Notes: generated from the sequence alone by a model not told the origin. DNA of 19,466 bases from an uncultured Oscillospiraceae bacterium (GCA_905200265.1 CAJKJS010000005.1:1-19466), one strand, 5' to 3'. Positions 8,308-15,881 are shown, counted from the stretch's first letter. Made by a program: numbers and translations.

Positions 8308-9670
8308 GGCGGAACACTTCCTTCGACGTAAAGCGCATAAATTCACCCTGCCAGTGCAGCGGCACCATGCGCGTTTCGCCGTGACGGTTTTTGGCAATAA
8401 TACATTCGGCGCTGTTGCGGTTGGTGTCTTCCGACGGGGCGGTATTTTCGTTGCTGTAGTAATCTTCGCGGTACAAAAACAGCACAATATCGGCGTCCTG
8501 TTCAATGGAGCCCGAATCACGCAGGTCCGACAACACCGGCCGGTGCTCCGTACGCTTTTCACTGGCACGGGCCAACTGGGACAGGGTGATGACCGGCACA
8601 TTCAGCTCTTTGGCCATGATCTTCAGGTTACGTGTGATATTGGAAATTTCCTGCACACGGTTTTCTGCCGAACTGCCCATCAGCTGCAAGTAGTCAATCA
8701 CAATCAGATCCACGTTTTTCAGCCGCCGCACTTTGGATTTCATTTCCGCCACGGAAATCGACGGGTTGTCATCCAGGTAAATTTCCGCCTTGCCCAGAAT
8801 ATCCCCGGCTTCCACCAGGCGGGACCATTCGGCGTCATCCAGTTCCCCGGTACGCAGTTTGACACCGCCCACCATAGCTTCGGTGGAAAGCAGACGGGAC
8901 GCCAGCTGTTCCCGGCCCATTTCCAGCGAAAAGAACACTACGCGCTTTTTCTGTTTCACCGCTACGTTCCGGGCGATGTTTAAAGCAAAGCTCGTTTTAC
9001 CCATACCGGGACGGGCCGCCAGAATGATCAGGTCCGACCGGTTTAGCCCCGTAATGGCACTATCCAGTTCGCCGATGCCCGTGGGAATCCCCCGGTACAG
9101 GTCCCGGTCGTCACTGGAAAGCCTGTCCAACTGGGCAAACGTATCCACGATGACTTCATTGAGTTTTTGCAGGCCCTGCATATTTTTGCCGCGGCGGATA
9201 TCAAATATGCGCTGCTCGGCGGCATCCAGCAAGGTAGCCGCATCGGCGGCATTGGAAGCCGAATCGTCCAAAATGCCCCGGGCCGTCACCATAAGCTGGC
9301 GCACGTCATACCGGTCACGCACAATGCGGGCGTAACTTTCCACGTTGCCAATGGACGGCACAAACTGCGCCAGCTGCATCAGATAGACACGGCCTTCCCC
9401 TTCTTCAAAATCGGGGTTTTCTTTCAGCGCTTCTAAAACGGTGACAAAATCCACCGGCTTCCCTGCGGTGAACAGCATCAGCATGGCTTCATAAATCATG
9501 CGGTTGCTCACCTGGTAAAAAAACTCGCTGCGGGGCAGAATCTCCGTCACCCGGTCCAGGCAGGAAGAATCCAGCAGCACGGCCCCCAGTACCGACTGTT
9601 CCGCCTCACTGCTAAACGGCAGCGAAAGCCCCGGTACTGCCTGGCTTGTATTGTCAAAGCGATCGGCCAT
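8300..9670 (-). CDS. dnaB: Replicative DNA helicase DnaB
   Basis: The hexameric 5'-3' helicase of the replication fork (DnaC in Bacillus naming). The 456 residues include the N-terminal primase-interaction domain (about 15-120), a linker, and a RecA-like domain with ARPGMGKTS at 219-227, SLEM at 248-251, Walker B LIVIDYLQLM from about 322, and RDSGSIEQDAD followed by the arginine-finger region. I see no intein, which this gene often carries elsewhere. The start has AAGGAGG seven bases before the ATG. It follows rplI, separated by a GC-rich hairpin, and overlaps tilS by 8 nt. The rplI-dnaB neighbourhood is widely conserved in Firmicutes. Confidence 0.97.
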   Translation of the reverse strand: MADRFDNTSQAVPGLSLPFSSEAEQSVLGAVLLDSSCLDRVTEILPRSEFFYQVSNRMIYEAMLMLFTAGKPVDFVTVLEALKENPDFEEGEGRVYLMQLAQFVPSIGNVESYARIVRDRYDVRQLMVTARGILDDSASNAADAATLLDAAEQRIFDIRRGKNMQGLQKLNEVIVDTFAQLDRLSSDDRDLYRGIPTGIGELDSAITGLNRSDLIILAARPGMGKTSFALNIARNVAVKQKKRVVFFSLEMGREQLASRLLSTEAMVGGVKLRTGELDDAEWSRLVEAGDILGKAEIYLDDNPSISVAEMKSKVRRLKNVDLIVIDYLQLMGSSAENRVQEISNITRNLKIMAKELNVPVITLSQLARASEKRTEHRPVLSDLRDSGSIEQDADIVLFLYREDYYSNENTAPSEDTNRNSAECIIAKNRHGETRMVPLHWQGEFMRFTSKEVFRHE

Positions 9671-9703
9671 ACGTTTTCCTCCTTGGTTCCAAACGGAAAA
9701 TAG

Positions 9704-9729
9704 AGGGGGCCCCGCATCCAGGGCCCCCT
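9704..9729 (-). terminator. GC-rich hairpin between rplI and dnaB
   Basis: A perfect 9-bp inverted repeat, AGGGGGCCC and GGGCCCCCT, surrounds an 8-nt loop. On the minus strand it is followed by CTATTTTCC, a weak U tract. It may partly terminate after rplI, making L9 more abundant than DnaB, or mark an mRNA processing or 3'-end protection point. The dnaB Shine-Dalgarno sequence lies just beyond it. Confidence 0.6.
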
Positions 9730-9751
9730 GAACCGAGCCTTATGGCCGGTT

Positions 9752-10201
9752 TTATTCCTGTTCCGATACGACGATGAAAATTTTGGCGGTAATGCCGGTG
9801 TAGAGTTTCACTTCGCCTTCAAACGTACCGAAGGATTTGATATCCCCATTCAGGCTGATCTTCCGTTTGTCGGCTTCGACCCCGTACTGCTGGCGCAGCG
9901 CTTCGGCCACTTCTTTGGCCGTCACGGAACCAAAGAGTTTGTCTCCCTTACCGGCTTTGGCCGTCAGTTTCACGTTTTTGCCTTCCAGCAAAGCCGCTGT
10001 TTTGCGGGCTGCTTCTTCTTCCGTCTTCTTTTTAAAGGCCTGGGCCTCCTGGGCGTTCTTCAGTTCGTTGAGCGCCTGGGCGTTGGCTTCTTTAGCCAGC
10101 TTCTTGGGGAACAGGAAGTTGCGGGCGTACCCGTCGTTCACCTGTACCAGTTCGCCTTTTTTCCCGGTACCTTTTACATCACTGAGCAAAATCACTTTCA
10201 T
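9752..10201 (-). CDS. rplI: 50S ribosomal protein bL9
   Basis: A large-subunit protein that binds 23S rRNA near the base of the L1 stalk and helps keep the reading frame. The length of 149 residues is typical. The N-terminal RNA-binding domain is clear (MKVILLSDVKGTGKKGELV, GYARNFLFP at 24-32), followed by the long Lys/Ala/Glu-rich connecting helix (about 40-75) and the C-terminal domain (LFGSVTAKEVAEAL). The start has AAAGGAAG upstream. It lies between gdpP and dnaB, the common Firmicutes order gdpP-rplI-dnaB. Confidence 0.97.
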   Translation of the reverse strand: MKVILLSDVKGTGKKGELVQVNDGYARNFLFPKKLAKEANAQALNELKNAQEAQAFKKKTEEEAARKTAALLEGKNVKLTAKAGKGDKLFGSVTAKEVAEALRQQYGVEADKRKISLNGDIKSFGTFEGEVKLYTGITAKIFIVVSEQE

Positions 10202-10275
10202 GGTGTCTTCTTCCTTTCTCTAGGCCCGGCTTGCATTCAAAAGAACACAAACCGCCGCCTTTTTTAGGGTTTCTA

Positions 10276-12258
10276 TTAGTCCTTGCGCCTTGCATCCGCC
10301 TGCTCCAGGTTTTCATCCAGCACCCGGATCAGTTCGGATTTGGCACGGCTCAGGGACACGTCACGCAGCTGGGCAGCCGCCATGGTCATATGACCGCCGC
10401 CACCCAGTTTTTCCATAATGACCTGGACATTGATATCTCCCAGGGAACGGGCCGAAATGTTTACTTCCCGTCCGGACTGGAAAATCACAAAGGAGGCACA
10501 TACCCCCTGAATGGCCAACAAATCGTCCGCCGCCTGGGCCGCCGTTACCCGCAAATCGGGCAAATTTTCCCCGCAGGTGGAAATGGCGCATTCTTTGTAC
10601 ACCTGGGCGTCGGCCACCAGTTTGGTTTTCACTTTATAGCAATCGATGTTGCTGGCAAACATGCGCTTGACTTCCACGGTGTCAGCGCCGCGCCGGCGCA
10701 AATACGCCGAAGCTTCAAACGTACGCACCCCGGTTTTCAGCACAAAGTTTTTCGTATCCAACACAATGCCCGCCATCAGGGCTTCTGCTTCCGTCTGCGA
10801 CAGGGAGGAACCGCCGCCCATATACTGGCTCAGTTCCGTCACCAATTCCGACGCCGACGACGCGTAGGGTTCCAGATAAAACACCACGGCGTTGTCGATA
10901 TGGCGCACCATCATGCGGTGATGGTCGATCACCACCACCCGGGAAGCGCCGTGCAGCAGTTCGGGGCTTTCCACAAACGTAGGAGAATGGGTATCCACCA
11001 CAATCAGCAGGGAACGCCCGGTCATCATAGGAATGGCTTCTTCCGGTTCCAGGAAAATCCGTTTATCCGGCGAAGCTTTTTCCACTTTTTCTACAATGGG
11101 CCCTGCCAGGGTCTGATCCCGGCGCATGACAATATGGGCCTGGCATCCGCACGCTTTGGTCACGGTGCTCCACATACCCACGGCCGCACCCATACAGTCC
11201 AAATCGCCAAACCGGTGCCCCATAATAAACACGGTATCGCTCTGCCGCACCTGGTCGGACAGTGTGGCCGCAATAACCCGGGTGCGCACCTTATCCCGTT
11301 TTTCAACGCCCTTCGACAGACCGCCGAAAAATTCATATGTATCGTTCTTCTGCTTCACGGCCACCTGGTCGCCGCCGCGGCCCAGGGCCATTTCCAGTGC
11401 CTGCCGGGCCCAGTGTTCGCTTTCCGCCAGGGTAAGCGCCCCCCGCCCAATGCCCACCGAAATGGTGGCGCTGCGGTTTTCGCTGGACCGGATTTTGCGC
11501 ACTTCGTCTAAAATTTCAAACCGTTTGTCTTTGGCCGCCGCCACATGGGCTTCGTCGGTCATCATGACATACCGGTCGCCGCCGCTCATGCGTTTTAAAA
11601 AGCCGCCCATATCCACGGCCCAGCGGCGCAGGGCTGCTTCCACTTCCGATGCAATCCGGGCGTCCTCAATGCCCGTATTATCGTGGCTGAGCTCTTCTCT
11701 ATTATCGAACGCCAAAATACACACGCAGGGCCGCCGGTCGTTAAATTCCCGGTTAATGGCTTTATAATACGTGTCGTCCACAAAGTACAGGACATACCCG
11801 TGTTTGGTTTTCACCGCATACACGGTAAATTCCCGGTCGCCGCAATGCACCGATGTGCCGTTATCTTCGCACACCTGCCTCAGGGTCTTGGGGTACAAAA
11901 AGCGCATCACATTGTCGCCCCATACATCCCGGCGCCCGCTCACGCACTTTAAAAATGCGCGGTTGGCCCACACCAGGTCGCCCTCTTCTCCCGCCACGGT
12001 CACCGGCATGGAAAAGCTTTCCAGGGCTTCGTACTCGTTGGCGGTTATCACATTTTTGGCGGCTTTCATGGCCGAACTGACGTGACTGCGGAACTGGATT
12101 TCGCTGATGACAACCACCACCACCGAAATCACGCACAGCGACAGGTTCACGCTGAACAAAGCCAAATCAAATTGCAAACTATACAAGGCGGCAATCAGCA
12201 TGGCGGCCGAAAGCACCAGATAAACAGGGGATGATACCCATACTTTGCGACGATTCAA
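10276..12258 (-). CDS. gdpP: Cyclic-di-AMP phosphodiesterase GdpP
   Basis: A membrane-bound enzyme that hydrolyses c-di-AMP to pApA, thereby affecting cell-wall and osmotic homeostasis. The 660 residues show two membrane segments (about 10-28 and 34-52), a PAS-like region (about 75-165), a degenerate GGDEF domain in which the signature is GGDRY (226-230), and a DHH-DHHA1 module: GHRFGDLD at 347-354, VVDTHSP from 420, IDHH with DHH at 445-447, and GGGGH at 619-623. All DHH metal ligands appear present. The start is a TTG at 12258 with AAAGGAG eight bases upstream; no better ATG lies in frame. It is 44 nt downstream of rnj and ahead of rplI in the same direction. In Staphylococcus, loss of GdpP is linked to beta-lactam tolerance. 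Confidence 0.94.
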   Translation of the reverse strand: MNRRKVWVSSPVYLVLSAAMLIAALYSLQFDLALFSVNLSLCVISVVVVVISEIQFRSHVSSAMKAAKNVITANEYEALESFSMPVTVAGEEGDLVWANRAFLKCVSGRRDVWGDNVMRFLYPKTLRQVCEDNGTSVHCGDREFTVYAVKTKHGYVLYFVDDTYYKAINREFNDRRPCVCILAFDNREELSHDNTGIEDARIASEVEAALRRWAVDMGGFLKRMSGGDRYVMMTDEAHVAAAKDKRFEILDEVRKIRSSENRSATISVGIGRGALTLAESEHWARQALEMALGRGGDQVAVKQKNDTYEFFGGLSKGVEKRDKVRTRVIAATLSDQVRQSDTVFIMGHRFGDLDCMGAAVGMWSTVTKACGCQAHIVMRRDQTLAGPIVEKVEKASPDKRIFLEPEEAIPMMTGRSLLIVVDTHSPTFVESPELLHGASRVVVIDHHRMMVRHIDNAVVFYLEPYASSASELVTELSQYMGGGSSLSQTEAEALMAGIVLDTKNFVLKTGVRTFEASAYLRRRGADTVEVKRMFASNIDCYKVKTKLVADAQVYKECAISTCGENLPDLRVTAAQAADDLLAIQGVCASFVIFQSGREVNISARSLGDINVQVIMEKLGGGGHMTMAAAQLRDVSLSRAKSELIRVLDENLEQADARRKD

Positions 12259-12302
12259 GGCAAACGCTCCTTTACGGGGTCAAACGGCTCCTTCTTTCTC
12301 CA

Positions 12303-14267
12303 TTATACTTCCATGATAATGGGCAGGATCATCGGGGAACGGCGGGTGCGTTCAAACAGCAGCCGCGACAATCCATCTTTCATGCGGGTTTTCAGCATGC
12401 TCCAGTCGCGGTAGTCGCCATGGGAGTTTTCCAAAATGGCATTCACTACGCGCCGGGCTTCTTCCATCAGTTCTTCGCTTTCCCGCACATAGACAAACCC
12501 GCGGGAAACCACATCGGGCCCCGATACCACCTGGCCGCTTTCGCGGTCGATGGTGCACACCACCACAATCAGGCCATCTTCGCCCAAATGACGGCGGTCG
12601 CGCAGCACCACGCTGCCTACGTCGCCCACGCCCAGCCCGTCGACCATCACCCGGCCGGCCGGTACATTGGGCAGCTGTTTGAGCCCGTCTTCACTCAGTT
12701 CCACGGCGCTGCCCACATCCCCGATAAAGATATGGTCATCCGCAAGTCCCATCTGATGGGCCAGCATGGCGTGCTTGCGCAAATGCTTCTGCTCGCCGTG
12801 TACGGGAATAAAGAACTTCGGGCGGACAATGGCCTGCATAATTTTCAGTTCTTCCTGGCAGGCATGGCCCGATACGTGCACTTCGTACATGGATTCATAC
12901 ACCACGCGGCACCCGCGCTTGAGCAGTTCATCCACCACGGTACCCACGGTTTTTTCATTACCGGGAATGGGCCGGGCCGAAATAATAATCGTGTCCCCAG
13001 GCCCCACTTCCACCTTGCGGTGGTCGGCAAACGCCATACGGGACAGGGCGCTCATGGGTTCGCCCTGGCTGCCGGTGGTTACCAGGACAACCTGTTCCCG
13101 GGGGTACCGGTTGATCATATCAATATCGATGAGCACGCCGTCGGGAATGGACAAATACCCTAGTTTGGCTGCGATGCCCATCACATTGAGCATACTGCGC
13201 CCGGAAAAGGCCACTTTGCGGCCATGGCGTACCGCGCAGTTGATAATCTGCTGCACGCGGCTGATATTCGAAGCAAACGTGGCGATGATCAGCCGGTCAT
13301 TTTCCGCCACGCTGAAAAAGTGTTCAAACGTTTCAAAAATGCTCTGTTCGGTTTTGGTGTAACCGGGGCGTTCCGCGTTGGTGGAATCGGCTAAAAGCGC
13401 CAACACCCCTTCTTTGCCCAGTTCGGCAAACCGGCCCAGGTCGATCATACCGCCCTGTACCGGGGTAAAGTCAATTTTAAAGTCGCCGGTGTGTACAATC
13501 ACACCCGCCGGGGTATGAATGGCAAACCCTACGGCGTCGGAAATCGAGTGGTTGACATGGATAAATTCCACATCCATGCAGCCAAATTTCACGTGATCCC
13601 CCGGGGAACGCACTTCCATGTGCACCCGGTTTTTCAGGCCGTGTTCTTCCAGTTTGCCTTCCACCAGTCCCAGGGTCAGCGCGGTGCCGTACACCGGCAA
13701 ATTGATTTTTTTCAGCAAATACGGCAGGGACCCGATGTGGTCTTCGTGGCCGTGAGTCAGCACAATGCCGCGAATGCGGTCCCGATTCTGCTCCACAAAG
13801 GTAAAATCGGGAATCACCAGGTCGACGCCCAATAGTTCATCCGACGGGAACGCCATACCGCAGTCGATGATGAACATATCGTCGCCGCATTCGACCAGCG
13901 TAAAGTTTTTGCCAATTTCGTTGAGCCCACCCAAAAAGTACAGCCGCACTTTGGGTGTTTCCGTATTCTTTTTGCGGGTACGGCCACGGGAAGCCGAACG
14001 GGGGGCCGTTTCTTTTTTCGCATCCGGGCGGCCTTTGACGGGAGCCGCTTTCTGCCGGGTACGGCGGGCCGGTTTTTCTGCCGGCGCATCGGAACGGGTA
14101 ATCATCTGATCGGTTTCTTTGCCCATGGGCACCGCGGAATGCGGAGCCTGGCGGCGGCGGGGGCTCTGGTTCGTCTTCTTTTTCGGTACCGTCAATTTCT
14201 GGTACAAAGGCGCATCCACGGGACGCGCTGTGTCTTTTTGATTCTTATCTTTCTTCTCGTTGCTCAA
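12303..14267 (-). CDS. rnj: Ribonuclease J with a long basic N-terminal extension
   Basis: A metallo-beta-lactamase/beta-CASP ribonuclease with 5'-3' exonuclease and endonuclease activity in mRNA decay and rRNA maturation. Counted from the chosen start (654 residues), the catalytic domain begins near 106 with VRLYFLGGLNEIGKN. It carries HGHEDHIG at 172-179, His240, Asp262 (TGDFKID), the beta-CASP motif HVSGHA near 464-469 and PVHGEQ at 489-493, followed by a C-terminal domain. RNase J is usually about 555 residues. The extra 105 at the front are Lys/Arg/Pro/Ala-rich, with clusters such as PKKK, RRR and RTRKK, and look disordered. The start is TTG at 14267 with AGGAGG eight bases upstream. In-frame ATGs further up (14396 and 14387) have poorer context. 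It is the first gene of the minus-strand block, behind a leader of about 320 nt. Confidence 0.93.
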   Translation of the reverse strand: MSNEKKDKNQKDTARPVDAPLYQKLTVPKKKTNQSPRRRQAPHSAVPMGKETDQMITRSDAPAEKPARRTRQKAAPVKGRPDAKKETAPRSASRGRTRKKNTETPKVRLYFLGGLNEIGKNFTLVECGDDMFIIDCGMAFPSDELLGVDLVIPDFTFVEQNRDRIRGIVLTHGHEDHIGSLPYLLKKINLPVYGTALTLGLVEGKLEEHGLKNRVHMEVRSPGDHVKFGCMDVEFIHVNHSISDAVGFAIHTPAGVIVHTGDFKIDFTPVQGGMIDLGRFAELGKEGVLALLADSTNAERPGYTKTEQSIFETFEHFFSVAENDRLIIATFASNISRVQQIINCAVRHGRKVAFSGRSMLNVMGIAAKLGYLSIPDGVLIDIDMINRYPREQVVLVTTGSQGEPMSALSRMAFADHRKVEVGPGDTIIISARPIPGNEKTVGTVVDELLKRGCRVVYESMYEVHVSGHACQEELKIMQAIVRPKFFIPVHGEQKHLRKHAMLAHQMGLADDHIFIGDVGSAVELSEDGLKQLPNVPAGRVMVDGLGVGDVGSVVLRDRRHLGEDGLIVVVCTIDRESGQVVSGPDVVSRGFVYVRESEELMEEARRVVNAILENSHGDYRDWSMLKTRMKDGLSRLLFERTRRSPMILPIIMEV

Positions 14268-14308
14268 AAAAGTTACCTCCTGTGTGCCTGCCGGTCCTCC
14301 TTTTTTAG

Positions 14309-14341
14309 GCGGCCACCCCCTTGTTCCGTTACGGGGGCCGC
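14309..14341 (-). other. Strong hairpin just upstream of the rnj ribosome binding site
   Basis: On the minus strand GCGGCCCCC pairs with GGGGGTGGCCGC, allowing one bulged base and a loop of about 12 nt. It is followed by CTAAAAAAGGAGG and then the true Shine-Dalgarno sequence about 30 nt later. No U tract follows on the minus strand, so it is not a terminator there. It could control ribosome access or protect the transcript from 5' attack. On the plus strand it is followed by TATTTTC, but no plus-strand gene precedes it. Confidence 0.5.
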
Positions 14342-14454
14342 TATTTTCACCGGCGGCTGTCATAAATACGTACTGTGAAACATTCATTCTCTCCATGGGG
14401 AAAAGCGCCGAAACCGGTGTCAGCCATGTTCCGTTCCGGCCGGCCGGGCGCCTT

Positions 14455-14538
14455 TCATGTGAAAAACCGGACCCATAAACGGGCCAGGGAGCGAAAAGAA
14501 AAAGGGGCCGGATACAATCGGTTCCGGGCCTGCTTCAT
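14455..14538 (-). CDS. Possible 27-codon leader peptide in the rnj 5' leader
   Basis: The ATG at 14538 is preceded by AGGGA with a nine-base spacing, and the frame runs 27 codons to a TGA. The product would begin MKQARNRLYP and is rich in Arg (five) and Phe/Tyr/Trp (six), with no Cys, Asp, Glu or Gly. It would be translated straight through the putative attenuator hairpin at 14494-14530, so ribosome passage there could disturb termination. It matches no peptide I recognise and is short enough to occur by chance. It counts as a candidate because of the ribosome binding site and its position inside the leader. Confidence 0.3.
   Translation of the reverse strand: MKQARNRLYPAPFSFRSLARLWVRFFT
14494..14530 (-). 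terminator. Terminator-like hairpin (possible attenuator) in the rnj leader
   Basis: About 60 nt after the proposed start site, the minus strand reads GGCCCGGA, a 10-nt loop, TCCGGCC, CC and then TTTTTCTTTT. The stem is 7 bp with one bulged C, and the U tract is good. In this position it would end transcripts early unless overridden, so it may set the level of the whole rnj-to-ftsH block. A weaker hairpin (GGCCC, GTTTAT, GGGTC) followed by CGGTTTTT lies just downstream at 14462-14485. Confidence 0.5.
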
Positions 14539-14595
14539 ACCGTTCTTTCCCTATAGACAGGGATTCACAATTCCGGGTCATAAATATTCATCATT

Positions 14596-14624
14596 ATTCT
14601 ACCAGCCAGGGGGCTATCTGTCAA
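14596..14624 (-). promoter_or_regulatory. Sigma-A promoter of the rnj-gdpP-rplI-dnaB block
   Basis: The minus strand shows a perfect -35 TTGACA (14619-14624), a 17-bp spacer, and -10 TAGAAT (14596-14601). This predicts a start near 14589, giving a leader of about 320 nt before the TTG start of rnj. A 6-bp inverted repeat (GGGGCT at 14610-14615, AGCCCC at 14630-14635) flanks the -35 box. Confidence 0.85.
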
Positions 14625-14676
14625 GGCAAAGCCCCTCCTCCTTCCCCGGCGTCACCGTGGGAAAAGCCCTTGACAG
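14618..14676. repeat. Inverted copies of CCTTGACAG formed by two back-to-back -35 boxes
   Basis: CTGTCAAGG at 14618-14626 and CCTTGACAG at 14668-14676 are perfect 9-bp inverted copies 41 bp apart. Each contains the -35 hexamer of one of the two divergent promoters. The extra shared flanking bases may be chance or may mean that both promoters are seen by the same factor. Confidence 0.6.
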
Positions 14677-14699
14677 TGCGTGTATCCTGCCGCTATGAT
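14670..14699 (+). promoter_or_regulatory. Sigma-A promoter of the cysteine desulfurase gene
   Basis: Consensus -35 TTGACA (14670-14675), an 18-bp spacer, and -10 TATGAT (14694-14699) on the plus strand. The predicted start is near 14706, about 33 nt before the ATG at 14739. Confidence 0.85.
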
Positions 14700-14738
14700 A
14701 AGAATAGAAACTTTAATAAAGAAAGGGAACGCGGGGAA

Positions 14739-15881
14739 ATGGAAAAGCGTGTCTATGCAAATTACGCAGCAGGGGCGCCCCTTCGTCCAGCGGCGAAGCA
14801 GAGGATGGAAACGGTTTTTGATACCGTTTTGGGGAATCCGTCTGACCCGGGACGGGAAGGGCGGGCCGCCCGCCGTGTGCTGGAAGAAAGCCGCCGCACG
14901 ATTGCGTCCCTGTTACAGGTGGAACCGGGAGACATTTTCTTTACGTCCGGCGCCACGGAAAGTTGCAACCTGGCCCTTTTGGGTATGCGCCCGGCCGCAG
15001 GAAACCGGCGTCTGGCGATCGGTGCTCTGGAACACAGCGCCGTGCGGGCCCCGGCCAAAACCTGGCCTGACCCGGTGGTGTTACCGGCTACTCGGCAGGG
15101 AACTGTCGATATAGCCGCTGCCAAGAGCCTATTAAAAGAAACCATCTTTCTCTGTTCCGTCATGACCGTCAGCCATGAACTGGGCACGCTGCAGCCCCTT
15201 TCCGCAATTGCTAATCTGTGTAAAAAAACCGGTATTTTTCTGCATACCGATGCGACGCAGGCGGCAGGGCGTCTGCCTTTACACCCGGATGAACTGGGCG
15301 TTTCCCTGCTTTCTTTTTCCGCCCATAAATTTGGCGGCCCCCAGGGGGCCGGTATTTTGTACCGGAAACAGGGCGTGCCCCTTGCCCCCGTCTTTCATGG
15401 CGGCGGACAGGAACAGGGGCTGCGGCCCGGCACCGAAAACGTAGCGGCCGCCGCCGGTATGGCCGCCGCTCTTTCCGAGGCACTTGCCCACCAGGCGGAA
15501 GAAAACGACCGGCTTTCGCGCTTTACCGAAAAACTCCGGGACACCCTGCTCGCTATCCCCGGCGCGGCGGAAAATGGCGGCAAGGAACCCCGTGTGCCCG
15601 GTTTTCTGTCCCTGCGTTTTAAAGGGGTGCGCGGGCCGGATTTAGCCTCTATGCTCGACCTACAGGGCATCACCATCGGCACCGGTTCGGCCTGTGAAGC
15701 GGCTGCCGGACGGCCCAGTCCTATTCTGCGAACCCTTGGCCTTTCGGAACAGGAAGCCGCCGAAAGCGTACGGCTTTCGCTGGGGTACCAAACGACGGAA
15801 TCGGATATCGACCGCCTGTGCCAAGGAATCCCCGCAACCGTCTCAAAGCTGCGGGCTTTGTCCGGTTCTTCGCTACGATAA
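14739..15881 (+). CDS. Divergent cysteine desulfurase (NifS/IscS-like, PLP-dependent class V aminotransferase)
   Basis: It likely releases sulfur from cysteine as an enzyme persulfide for Fe-S clusters or tRNA thiolation. The 380 residues contain GATES (71-75), EHS with His99, HTDATQ with Asp171, the PLP lysine in SFSAHKFGGPQGAG (Lys197), GLRPGTEN (228-234), and a catalytic cysteine in GTGSAC (Cys319). Oddities: the N-terminal signature usually near NAATTP reads NYAAGAP, and the Asn that normally contacts the PLP O3' (E. coli IscS Asn155) aligns with His146 in SHELGT. The loop after the cysteine reads EAAAG where TSG or TSA is usual. The ATG at 14739 (MEKRVYANYA) was chosen because the frame further up contains the promoter. 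No IscU, SufB or ThiI gene lies beside it, so the sulfur acceptor is unknown. The next gene follows in 43 nt, probably co-transcribed. Confidence 0.85.
   Translation: MEKRVYANYAAGAPLRPAAKQRMETVFDTVLGNPSDPGREGRAARRVLEESRRTIASLLQVEPGDIFFTSGATESCNLALLGMRPAAGNRRLAIGALEHSAVRAPAKTWPDPVVLPATRQGTVDIAAAKSLLKETIFLCSVMTVSHELGTLQPLSAIANLCKKTGIFLHTDATQAAGRLPLHPDELGVSLLSFSAHKFGGPQGAGILYRKQGVPLAPVFHGGGQEQGLRPGTENVAAAAGMAAALSEALAHQAEENDRLSRFTEKLRDTLLAIPGAAENGGKEPRVPGFLSLRFKGVRGPDLASMLDLQGITIGTGSACEAAAGRPSPILRTLGLSEQEAAESVRLSLGYQTTESDIDRLCQGIPATVSKLRALSGSSLR

Larger units (their letters stand above)
14268..14738. other. Divergent control region between rnj and the cysteine desulfurase gene
   Basis: This 471-base stretch has no established gene. 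From left to right it holds the rnj ribosome binding site, a strong hairpin (14309-14341), a 27-codon frame (14455-14538) overlapping a terminator-like hairpin (14494-14530), the rnj promoter (14596-14624), a 41-bp spacer between the two -35 boxes, and the cysteine desulfurase promoter (14670-14699) with its short leader. I recognise no known riboswitch class here. Confidence 0.7.

Noticed and set aside
10231..11511. A 426-codon plus-strand open frame
   Set aside because: It lies wholly opposite gdpP, which has clear DHH and membrane motifs. The product is His/Gln/Phe-rich as expected from the reverse complement of a GC-rich gene, and no ribosome binding site is seen.
14268..14396. An in-frame ATG-started extension of RNase J
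   Set aside because: The 43 extra residues cover the hairpin at 14309-14341 and the AGGAGG of the TTG start, and the ATG at 14396 has no ribosome binding site.
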